Notes under the pieces: generated by a model
Database searches by the model: none
What the model saw: only the letters and a program-made list of their open reading frames with translations
Told to the model about the DNA's origin: nothing
Origin: Cornus controversa
Taxonomy: Eukaryota > Streptophyta > Magnoliopsida > Cornales > Cornaceae
Direction: 5' to 3'
Length of the DNA: 64,000 nt
Assembly: GCA_026545225.1 (NCBI GenBank)
Contig: CM048853.1
Location: 54,889,755-54,953,754, forward strand
Program-made: the position numbers and the translations under genes
Shown here: piece by piece, positions 37,741-47,143 of the stretch
Numbering within the stretch: the stretch's first letter is position 1
Layout: the number at the start of each line of letters is the position of its first letter

Positions 37741-39160
37741 CAGGTAATGAGTTAAAATGGGTTGGGTAATAATCATGGGCTTTTTTGGTCTTTTTGCAAT
37801 TCTTATATTTTTATATTAAAAATTAATTCAATAATAAGGGGTAATCTAGACATTTCACACTTTTTTAAAATAAAAAAACTGACAAGAGGTGTTGATGACA
37901 AAATTGCACAAAGATGTAGCCGTGTGACAATACTTCAAATCTCAGGGGGTGTCAATAAAGTTTACTAAAGAAAAATAAGACAGCTCAGTTCAAGTTCAAT
38001 TCATCGGTTCTCACTAACATCTGTGTGTCAAAGTTGTTGATTTCAATTAGTCATTTTTCTAATTTTCAAATCAATTTTCACTCCAACAAGTAGCTTTTGG
38101 TCTTACCGTTGGTCCAACGAGTTCACTCTTTTGCAGCTTCATATGACTGACCTTGAGTTTGCGGGGGGCTGTTAGATTATATACTATTTATTATAGATTA
38201 TATATATTTTCCTATTAGGTTTCTTACACATTTTCTTAAACTATTTAGGATTAGGATTTTTTGTCTCCCAAGTTTACTTACCCTCCAAGATTATGTGCAT
38301 ATAAATAGGCTTTTTATGTATTGCTCATTAATATCAAGATCAATTCAATACATACAATTCTCTTTCTATATTTCTAACATGTATACAGGCCAGAATGTTA
38401 ATTTGACATGATTATATTTGTAAAGATCACAGGCAGGTCCTGCCTCTGCCTGCATGAAAGTTTTACGCTCCTTTGTTCAAGAAAGTTGTCAAACTGGAAC
38501 CGATAGAAATGCTGGAATTTTACTGGTGCAAGCAGATGCTCCTATAGCTGTTAGTTCCTAACCTTAGTTTTTTTTTTTGTTCCCTGTTTTTTTTTTAATT
38601 CTATAGTTACATTTATTCCTTTAGGTTCCTGGAAATCAACCAACACTGAAAGCTATAGAGATTGCAGCTGCCTATTCTTCCGCATCTTTTGGAATAGGTT
38701 ATTTTGGAAGCTCTATGGAGCGACCCAAGGTATCTGAATATGTTGAATCTTAACATTTCATACATCACCTTCATTTTATACATCTCAACATTTCATGTAA
38801 AAACTCTACAAAATGAAGAATAATGCTATTTGGGGATTTTATTTGCATGGGCCATCTGAAGGAACCTTTGGGATTCATATTGATGAGTATTATATTTATT
38901 AGAAGGCATGAGATTTCACATTTATGCTCTGAAATTAAGTGCTCTGTTGCTCAGTCTTAAAATGCCTTATTTTTGGTTGCTTTGATCAAGGACTTCTTTC
39001 CACAATTGAATTTCATGATGTTTTACTTTGTTTTTTTAGTTTTTTTTTTTAAATTTAAAATTTCTTGTAGGTTTCAATTCTAAGGAGTACAAAACTGCAG
39101 AATATAACTGGGATAGACCAGTTTGCAGCACGAATTGATCTTACGGCTGAGAAATTGTAG
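28128..39160 (+). CDS. TASP1: Threonine aspartase (taspase 1 family)
   Basis: Eleven exons: 28128-28271, 28477-28527, 28899-29019, 29176-29260, 29950-30031, 30192-30321, 30485-30654, 34081-34244, 38426-38549, 38625-38729 and 39071-39160. They join in frame to 421 aa, close to the animal enzyme. Taspase is an Ntn-hydrolase of the asparaginase-2 fold. It cuts itself before a Thr, which becomes the nucleophile, and then cleaves target proteins after Asp. Visible are AVHVGAG near the start, [29 protein letters not shown], the self-cleavage site [10 protein letters not shown] with Thr near residue 234, ASSGGIALK and [15 protein letters not shown]. The intron after exon 8 is 4.2 kb because of nested transposons. 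In animals the target is MLL; the plant target is not shown by sequence. Orthologue as I recall: At4g00590. Confidence 0.95.
30655..34080. other. Intron 7 of the taspase gene (3.4 kb)
   Basis: Contains a poly-C then (CT)n tract at about 30761-30815, a SINE at 33103-33210, and diverged insert-like sequence around 32870-33540 with repeated 'atacggatat' / 'atggacacg' words. I see no gene inside. Open frames here are not supported. Confidence 0.6.
33103..33210 (+). mobile_element. tRNA-derived SINE
   Basis: A tRNA-like head with a degraded A box (taacctagtgg) and B box (gggttcaagccc), ending 'gaacccc' then an A run. Related to the element at 58409-58523. It lies in taspase intron 7. Confidence 0.65.
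35720..36225 (+). repeat. Tandem repeat with ccaccaccac and gaacaaaaattgggg units
   Basis: About five copies of a 60-140-bp unit: 'gaacaaaaattggggatcgg', then 'gacgaagaagaa', 'aaaatcaaaatacacaac' and a run of cca/acc. Several frames stay open across it on both strands, which the repeat alone explains. I do not call a protein. Confidence 0.75.
36226..36402 (+). other. Gene-like fragment within the MULE
   Basis: After the repeat one frame gives a non-repetitive acidic/Ser-rich stretch ([17 protein letters not shown]) that looks like real coding sequence, up to a TGA at 36404. Similar words occur in plant formin-type proteins, but I cannot identify the source. It may be a captured exon; the hAT element at 36419 interrupts it. 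Confidence 0.4.
36419..37434. mobile_element. hAT-like element inside the MULE, 1016 bp
   Basis: Inverted ends tagggctgcaaatgaaccga. Flanked by 8-bp repeats GCGGCGCT (36411-36418) and GCGGCGCC (37435-37442), one mismatch. Dense gctcg/cgagc words near both ends. No transposase seen. Confidence 0.88.
37700..37732. repeat. (CA)n microsatellite
   Basis: About 16 CA units, flanked by TA-rich runs. Confidence 0.9.
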
Positions 39161-40269
39161 TAATTGGAATCGAGTTTGCACTTGGCAATGTGGAATCTGC
39201 AACTTGGTTTGGATATCATTTTCAAGCTTCCTTCCAATCCCAAATTTCACATTGTCAAACACATTCTGAAGGTAATTTGGATTCTTACATCAAGTTTTTG
39301 GTTTTGTGAAGAACAGATATAAGTCTGTTTTTCTCATGCTCGTGTTATGTTCTTGATCAAGTTGATCCTCTGCTTCAAAGTCCGAGTTCTGCCGACAAAG
39401 AACGTTCTTATCTACATTACAGTTGAAATTAATACTGGAGCTTCTGTGCTGCTCGTGGGAATGCCGTCCTTGAAGAACTCTAAGGGGATAAGCTGGGTTC
39501 ATGCCCTTCGAATCTCCTTGGAGTCGTTTTTAGGCACAAAAAAAAAAATTATATATTGCTTGCACTACAATGTTGACATTTTTAATATGGAAAAATTCGT
39601 AATAAAAGGGTTAATCTAGCTAAATGTATCGTCAAATTTAAATTTATGTATTTAAGACGAAATCCAAGTTTGTTGCAAAATAGAGTATCTGTTGTTTGCG
39701 ACAGAACATGGGTTTCTCGCAAAAAGGCAAAAATTCGTTGCTAAACATTTATGATTAGAGGACAAGTGTTGGAGATGAACTTTCGTCGCTAAATATAGCT
39801 TCTATGATTGTTATTTGCGCTGAAATCAAATCTTGGTTGTCGCTAAAAGACGATTTTATTTTATCGGATGCCCCCAAAGGGACTAAAGACAGAGGATTTT
39901 ATAAGAAAGAGGGAATTTGCAAAGAAACTACTATCGTCGCAAAAGTTATTTGTTAAATAAAATTTTGTTAAAAGTTTTTGCGACGAAATACTTTTTCAAC
40001 TTTCGTCTCTAGATAGATAAAAGATACTTTCTACGACAAAGTCCTCAGTTGTTGCTAAAGCTATTTGAGGGTATTTTGCAACAAAACTGCATTCGTCGTA
40101 AAAAGTTTTTGCCATGCAAAAAGCATTGTCAAAAAAAAATCTTTAACCATTGCTATGAAAAGCAAAAACAATAAATTACTAATTTTACTCAACTGTCACA
40201 AGAATTCAATTTACAAAGCTGGAGAAATGAAAAGAAAGTTTACTTCCTGAAAAAAGAAAAAATCATATT
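39161..40269. other. Taspase 3' flank and a cgtcgc-rich stretch
   Basis: 39161-39560 is probably the 3' UTR and flank of taspase. 39640-40140 is rich in 'cgtcgcta/aaa' and 'gcgacgaaa' words on both strands, typical of sequence inside some plant DNA transposons. A 'cactacaa' word at 39562 hints at a CACTA end, but no matching second end was found. The MULE begins at 40270. Confidence 0.4.
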
Positions 40270-40725
40270 GGGTAAATATCTTTGACCTCCCCTGAGGTTT
40301 ATCGAAATCCCACATATCTCCCCTCTTGTTTGCATAATTTCACTGACCTCCCCTGAGGTTTTGATCCGTGTATCGGACACCCCCTTCCCGTTACAGCAGC
40401 TGACGCAGTTAAAGGGAATCTGCTGGTGTCAGCTTTGAAAGGTCTATTTTGCCCCTCTGACCCATTAAATGACTCTTTTAACCTTTTGACCAACTAAAAA
40501 TTACTTTATACCACTATACATAGTTACCACAATACCCTTAACCTTTATTATACATATACCTAACCTCTAGACCCATTCGGCCATTGTAGCAGCTGCAGGA
40601 GGTCTCTCTCTCTTCGTTCCAGCCCAGCCATGCTAGTAGCAGTTGCCTCTCTCTCTTTCTCCCCCTTTCTCCCCTCTTTGCTTGTATAATATTAGGGATT
40701 TGAAGTTATCTTTATCAAACTAAAG

Positions 40726-41127
40726 ATGGAGTCTCATAGCACACATGCAAACCATGGTAGGCATCTAAGGTATAGAGAAATCTTCTGTCGTTGTGGTAGT
40801 GTGGCTGAAATTAGGGTTACCAAATCCAATGAGAACAACAACAAAGGAAGGTTATATTATGTGTGCTCCAATAGATCTTGCATGAAGTGGAAATGGAAAT
40901 GGTGTGATCCAATTGATGATGACTTGAAAACTTTATCAGTAAGTGAAAGACAGCCATTCAATGATGAAGCAACCTCTACACAGGAAATGGTGGATGCACA
41001 TGTTATATTGACTCGTTTGGCAGTAGTTGAAGCAAACTCTTCTTCCTTGAAAATTCTGGGCATTGCATGCATGTTGTTGTTTTTTATGTCTTTTTTTATT
41101 TTCCTAGCTTTTATTGATAAGGATTAG
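40726..41127 (+). CDS. Small GRF zinc-finger / transmembrane protein carried by the MULE
   Basis: An uninterrupted single-exon frame of 133 aa. Residues about 20-65 match the GRF-type zinc finger: FCRCG, then GRLYYVC, then SCMKWKWKWCDP, with Cys residues spaced as in that domain. A strongly hydrophobic stretch near the C-terminus (LLFFMSFFIFLAF) is a likely membrane anchor. Similar short proteins are common in plants (At4g04775-like). Its ATG lies about 450 bp inside the left end. It is convergent to the transposase and has no stop, unlike the transposase. A role in transposition is not known; it may be a passenger. Confidence 0.75.
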   Translation: MESHSTHANHGRHLRYREIFCRCGSVAEIRVTKSNENNNKGRLYYVCSNRSCMKWKWKWCDPIDDDLKTLSVSERQPFNDEATSTQEMVDAHVILTRLAVVEANSSSLKILGIACMLLFFMSFFIFLAFIDKD

Positions 41128-41540
41128 TCTAAGGGAGAACAAATAAGTTCATGTATGTTTTGATTCCCTAGCTTGGGAATAGTTCTGTATATACCTTTAA
41201 TTATGTATTGTTATGGTGATGAACTTTTTGTTTGTTATGTATATTATGTTATGAAGCAATATGTATTTGTACAATATGTTATGCAGCAATATGTATTTGT
41301 GCAATATGTAATTATGCAATTAATTCCATGTCTTCCAGTAGTGTCCATTCTACAATTAGCCAAACATATATGACAAACAGGTAAAAACCATTTTGAATAA
41401 CATGCATTTGTAAAACCATAACAAATGTAAAAAATATCCAAACATAACATAAATCTAACTACCCAAAATCACACAAACCAAACTACCAAAAACCCCAAAC
41501 AGTTTTATGTTGCAATTTACCCAAAAACAAACAATAATGT

Positions 41541-44500
41541 TTACATATTTTGAGATCCTCCCATCCCTCTTCCTATAGCTCCTAGTTGGCCAAATACAGG
41601 TATGAATCTCCCTCTCCCCATAGTAGGTTGTGATGAGCTGTTTCTTCCTTTTTGTGCATTTGATGGAGCTGCAATGTTCCTACTTCCTCTTCCTCTTCCA
41701 TATGTGAATGCAGATCCTCTCCTTCCTTGTGTGTTTGATGGAGTTGCACTGCTTTCCCTTCCTCTTACATGTGTGAATACATCCCCTCTTCCTCTTTGTG
41801 CATTTGATGGAGGTGCAGCCCCTCTTCCTCCTTGTGCATTTGATGGAGGTGCAGCCCCTCTTCCAGTCTGTGCATTTGATGAATATGGTGGAGCTGCAGT
41901 CTTTCTCCCTCTTTGTGTATATGGTGGAGCTGCATTCCCTCTACCTCTCTGTGGTGGGGCTGAGCTCCCCCTTCCATGTGTGTCATTTTGTTGCTATCAC
42001 AAATAACAAAAAAAAATGTCAAAATAAACTATTAAGTGATTGGAGAGAAAATTATAAACCAACTCCACTTACCTGTTGGGTGACACATGACTCTGATTGG
42101 GATGCCCCTGCAATTCCTATTCCTCTTCCAACTTCTTGTGCCTAACATAACAATATTACATCCTCAAATTAACTGATTCATAAATAAATAAATTACATTA
42201 CATGCAAAAAAAAAAGTAAATTCAAATCACCTGTTCCCTTCTAGTTGGAACCCTTTGACAAGTTCTTTTGTTGTGTCCAAATCTTTTGCAAAGTGTGCAT
42301 GCAAGAGTGAAACTCCTTCTACACAGACTAGTACCTGAGGCAGCTTCATCAACATCTCTTCTTCTATTTTTCCTAGGCCTTCCAGGTAGTCTTCTAGGAG
42401 GAGGAGGATCCAATGGTATTCCAGTGTATGGCTCCCACAGTTTTGGGTCAGGTATAGGATATATCATTCCTTAATATGTCTTCATATATGTCTCAATAGT
42501 GTAACATAAATCACAGTAAGTCTCAATATTGTCTCTGGTGTAACATATTGTAGCTGCTGCATGCTTACAAGGTAAGCCTGAGATTTGCCAACCATGACAG
42601 TCACATGTTTTGTTATTCAGATTGATGATATGCCTAAATGACTCATCCATTACCTCAAACACTCTCCCACCAGCAACCCTCACATTATATTTCCTTCCCT
42701 CAGCAGTTAGCTTATTTAATTGTTTCCTAATGTTTGGTGTGACCACACCATTCCAGCTGCAACCCATTTGGTACCTTTTTTGAAGTCTTTCCATAAGTTT
42801 TACCCTAATCCCATCTAAGCATGAAAGTATATGCATCATCCTAAGATCACCAACCCAATTGTTGAAACTCTCAGTTATGTTGTTGGTCACATGATCATTT
42901 CTCACACTTGGATTGAATGCATGCCTAGACCAAGTTGACAATTGAAAGTTAGTCATGAGCCACTCATGAGCTACAGGATCCAAGTTTCTCATTTCATCCA
43001 TTGCCTCTTCAAAAGTATATGAGTTATAAGCTCTAGTAGCCTTCCAAAAGTTTTTCCTTAACATGAACCCACCATGTTTTTTCTTAAATGCATTATACAA
43101 ATGCTTACAACACAGTTTATGAGTTGCTTGGGGAATGGTTTCTACAATTGCTTGGTCAAGGCCCTATCATATTTAACAAACTAAATTAAACAATAAAAAT
43201 ATAATTTAGGAAAGTAATTGATTTTAAAAAAATAGAATTTTGATTTACCTTTTGCATGTCTGACATGATGGTCCAATTCTTGGAAAATGTATCTGCTTTA
43301 ATTACAGTGCTTAAGTGCTGCAGAAAAAATACCTAGCTGTCCTTTCTCTCACTCTCCACCACAGCAAATGCCACGGGAAATAAACCATTATTGGCATCCA
43401 AAGCAATGGCTGCCAATAGTACACCACCATATGGTCCCTTCAAATGACAGCCATCTAACTCCAAAAATGGTCTACAACCCAACTTGAATCTAGTTCTCAT
43501 TACTTCAAGTGAAATAAAAATTATTCTAAATGTTGGGTTCATAGTAAAATCAGGTTGCCAATGGTTGAACTTAACTAAGCTGCCTGGATTACTTTTCCTT
43601 ATTTCATTTGCATACTAGGGCAGTAACTTATAGCAGACAGAATGACTGCCCTCAACTTCATCCATTACCTTTCTCTTTGCCCTATACAACTTCATCCTTT
43701 TTGGTTGAAGCCCATAATTTGACCTAAGTGCCCCTTTCAATCCCTTCACAGTAAACTCTGGATTTTCCTTAAACCTATTAACATACTTCTTAGCTATCCA
43801 CCTGGAATCAGCCTCTGGATTGTCAGTGTCTGTAAACCTAACACAATCATGTGTGTCATCCAATGTCTTAATCATATATGTCACATTATCTGGGAGAGGT
43901 GATGCATGTATCCTCCATGGGCAGCTAGGTGTGCTACACCTAAAAGTCACTCTTGTTTTTTCATTTTTTATTCTCCACAGTTTAAACCCCTCCTGAATTG
44001 CATAATCCTTCAATACTTCTCTAAAGTGGTCTACATTGTCAAAGATATGATATTGCTCTAGTTCAATTTTAGCCCCTTCAACTCCACGAAATTCTTTCCC
44101 ATACTTGCTGTAATCACACACCCTAATCTTTGGCCTTCTTTTACTTCTTGCCTTTGTCCTTGTCTTTCCATAATATCCCTCTTCAACTTCATCTTCTTCA
44201 TCTCACCCATCACTTGATGAATACCCACAGTCATCATTAGATTCATAGTCACTTAACCCATCATCACTTCTGTTCAAATAGGCATTGTTCTCAACTGTTC
44301 TTTCATCTATTAGAGTTTCATCATTGCTAGATGATTCAGATTGAGAACCACCTTCATTCCAATCTTCATCTTCAGAGCTAAACCCATACACATAATCCTC
44401 TCCCTCACTGTTATTATCAACCTCAACATGTTCTTGTTCATTATGAGTTTGATTAAAGCCCCCTTCATTGTTATTATCAACTTCAACATTTTCCTGTTCA

Positions 44501-44832
44501 TCCTCAAATTAATCATATTCCCTTTCATTATTCTCACCAATATCAACACTAACAGGTGTCTCTACTTCAACAAATAGGTTTATGTCTCTCCTAGAAACAT
44601 GAAAGCTAAACATGTCCATCACATCAACATCATTACTGACCAACATCTTATGCTTACTATTAGGTAATTCATAATGTATTATTGGTGTTAAACCAACAAT
44701 GCCATAAAAATCAGTAAGGGATTTATAACAATCCTCACTCAAATCAAGATGAGAATACCTATCAGGATCCACATTCCATATTGTACTAACTGAATCCAAA
44801 TGATGAAAATGCAAGTCATGATACGTATCCAT
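41541..44832 (-). pseudogene. MURA transposase of the MULE, broken by in-frame stops
   Basis: Four exons: about 43249-44832, 42231-43163, 42073-42141 and 41541-41993. The product has an acidic N-terminal part, a DNA-binding MuDR-type region (FKLWRIKNEKTRVTFRC, CPWRIHA), the catalytic core (LDGCHLKGPYGG), a SWIM zinc finger (CDCHGWQISGLPCKH) and a CCHC knuckle (CTLCKRFGHNKRTC). The tail is of repeated GRGxAAPPSNAQ type (41640-41930). The frame never shifts, but stops occur at 44509 (TAA), 44203 (TGA), 43615 (TAG), 43333 (TAG) and 42471 (TAA). It therefore probably cannot make active transposase from this copy. Confidence 0.9.
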
Positions 44833-44929
44833 GACTTTGACAAAGATACAAAATTATTGCACATAAAAAAATCAAGCTACATTACCATATATTCAATGAT
44901 AATAATTTACATCAGAAACATAAAAGCCC

Positions 44930-45770
44930 TAATTCAAAGCAGAACCATAAAAAGCGTAATTGACAGTCCTAATTTCAATCACAAACAAAAAAAAACTTCA
45001 AATTATAAGCCTTAATTGAAAGCAGAAACGAAAAACCCACAAATTAGAAGCCCTAATTTGAAGTAGAACTATAAAAATCCTAATTGGAAGCCCTAATTTA
45101 AATTAGAAACAAAAAAATTCCAAAATTCTAAGACTTAACTGAAAGCAGAAATGAAAAACCCCCAAATTGGAAGCCCTAATTAAAAGTAGTAGTATAAAAA
45201 ACCTAATTAGAAGCCCTAATTTAAATTAGAAACAAAAAAACCCCAAAATTCTAAACCTTAACCGAAAGCAGAAATGAAAAACCCCCCAAATTGGAAGCCC
45301 TAATTGAAAGCAGAAGTATAAAAAACCTTATTGGAAGCCCTAATTTAAATTAGAAACAAAAAATCCCAAAATTTTAAGCCTTAATTGAAAGCAAAAACGA
45401 AAAACCCCCAAATTGGAAACCCTAATTTAAAGCAAAAGTATAAAAAACCTAATTCGAAGCCCTAATTTAAATCAGAAACAAAAAAAACCCCCAAATTTAA
45501 GCCTTAATTGAAAGTATAAACAAAAAATTCTAATTGGAAGCCCTAATTTAAATCAGAAACAAACAATCCCCAATTTAAGCCTTAATTGAAAGTATAAATA
45601 AAAAACTCCCAAATTTAAGTATTAATTGAAAGTATAAACAAAAAAACCCTAATTGGAAGCCCTAATTTAAATCAAAACCAAAAACCCCCAAATTCTAAGC
45701 CTTAATTGAAAGCAGAAACGAAAAACCCCCAAATTGGAAGCTCTAAAAGCAAACATATACAAAACCCTAA
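44930..45770. repeat. About 123-bp tandem repeat between MULE end and transposase start
   Basis: The unit has 'gccttaattgaaagcagaaa', 'cccccaaattggaagccct' and 'aatttaaattagaaac'. It starts near 45009, 45131, 45254 and 45378, then in shorter form to 45770. The word 'ccctaat' occurs in nearly every unit. It occupies the leader/promoter position of the transposase gene. Confidence 0.82.
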
Positions 45771-46336
45771 TCAAAAGCACCCAATAGTGAAAATGCGAAG
45801 AATGTGACAAATCCTAAACTTAACAAAAACACAAACCATTCGAATATATAAAAAGTTTTGAGTTTTGTACATACCTCGCAGACACTAAGCCAAAATCGCG
45901 ATCTTCTTACAGTTTCTGCTCCGATTAGGATATGAATCGAACCGAAGATATCAAACCCCCAAACGATTCTGTGCTTTTCTCTTACAATTTTTTCTGTGTA
46001 ACTTTCTCTCTCTACATCGTTCTCTCTCTCTCTCTCTATATCGTTCTAACTTGTCTCTATGTACATTATATCAGAGAAGCCAAAAAATTTGATCCAGTGT
46101 GAATTACGAAGCTCATAGCACATAAGGGTACCTTCGTCATTTCTCATTTGGACATAATTTAATATATAATAATATATATAATACAAGGGTATTACGGTAA
46201 CATCACCCACTACCGTTAGTTTTTTAGACGACCGTCACTGATAGAAGAGGCCAGTGAGATTATGCAAACAAGAGGGGAGGTATGTGAAATTTCGATAAAC
46301 CTCAAGGGAGGTCAAAGATATTTACCCAATTATATT

Positions 46337-47143
46337 CTACTATTTGGAAATGTAGAAGACCTCCTTTTTTACTGGGTAAAAATGTACAAGAACTTTGCAC
46401 GCTGAGCTAAAAATGAAAAGCGAATGAAAACCCCAAACAAGACCCATCCCATCCGTAAAATAAATTGAAAAATATTTTCATCAATACACGCAGCTCCAAA
46501 GCCCTGCTATTTCTAAATCTTCCTGAAAAAATAGCAAGGGTCCAGAGAAGATTCATAAATCATATCAATGCTGTGATACAATGAATAGCCACATCTCATA
46601 TATCACATCAGTCCAACCAATTATAAAAAGGCTATAGAGAGAATACAATTTGAATATTACAACGCATGAGCACATATAATTAATGTCTCTAAGATAAAAC
46701 AAGGTCCTAGATGATGGTCATATGGTCGCCATCGCATCAAATTTGCGGCCAGCACTTTTCATGGTTGAAACGTCGAGCAAAATTGCAAGATTAACAAGCG
46801 CCATTTATTATTCTCATGTAAAAATCGTCCGTCCTTCATTCTTGTTCCCAGAGCACCCAGTGACCACTTGACGCCAAATGAAATTCCTCCACCACCATTT
46901 TTGTAGAACTCAGCCTACCACATGAACCACCCACTGCAGATCTTATGCCTTGGTAAACCATGTATATAAAATGCCACATGCCAGTGACATCAAAAGCCTT
47001 TTATTTGTATCAGCTGAGATTCTACTGGATTAGTTTTTAATAAAAAGCAAAAAATGTGGCTCAAACTCATGTAGGTATCACATTTGGGCAACTGACCTAA
47101 ATTTGAACACATCCTTCCATAAATAAGAATAAGGAGCTATTTT
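46337..47143. other. Between MULE and FOLD4 3' end
   Basis: No gene seen. The part next to 47143 will include the 3' UTR of the FOLD4 gene. Confidence 0.5.

Larger units (their letters stand above)
35377..37966. mobile_element. Non-autonomous MULE inside the LTR element
   Basis: Terminal inverted repeats of about 85 bp: left gtaaatttcattgacact, right (inverted) gtaaactttattgacacc, both continuing with gcggctacaa / acggctacat and 'tgcaattttgtca'. Flanks taaaagaaaa and taaagaaaaa are compatible with a 9-bp target duplication. The interior has no transposase. It holds a tandem repeat of Pro/Thr-type codons and a gene-like stretch, so it may be a Pack-MULE. Confidence 0.8.
34945..38379 (+). mobile_element. 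LTR retrotransposon remnant in taspase intron 8
   Basis: LTRs at 34945-35160 and 38170-38379 both start TGTTAG and end CTAACA and share 'cctattaggtttcttaca' and 'aataggctttt'. The 5-bp target duplication TGTAT is perfect (34940-34944 and 38380-38384). Primer-binding-site-like tggtatc follows the 5' LTR and again, as ttggtattagagcc, at about 35199. A start of gag (ATG at 35261, [10 protein letters not shown]) follows. A polypurine tract gcgggggg lies at 38161-38168. Most of the interior is gone, and a MULE occupies its place. Confidence 0.9.
40261..46336. mobile_element. Full-length Mutator-like element (MULE)
   Basis: Element 40270-46327 (6058 bp). Both ends begin gggtaaatatctttgacc and stay alike for about 80 bp (including tgaggtttatcgaaat and ctcttgtttgcataat). 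The flanking 9-bp words AATCATATT (40261-40269) and AATTATATT (46328-46336) differ at one base, the 9-bp target duplication usual for MULEs. Inside are a MURA transposase gene on minus and a small GRF zinc-finger ORF on plus, each starting near one end and facing the other, as mudrA and mudrB do in maize MuDR. Confidence 0.95.

Noticed and set aside
41602..42145. Leu/Pro/Cys-rich frames on plus
   Set aside because: Shadows of the repeated transposase tail on the other strand.
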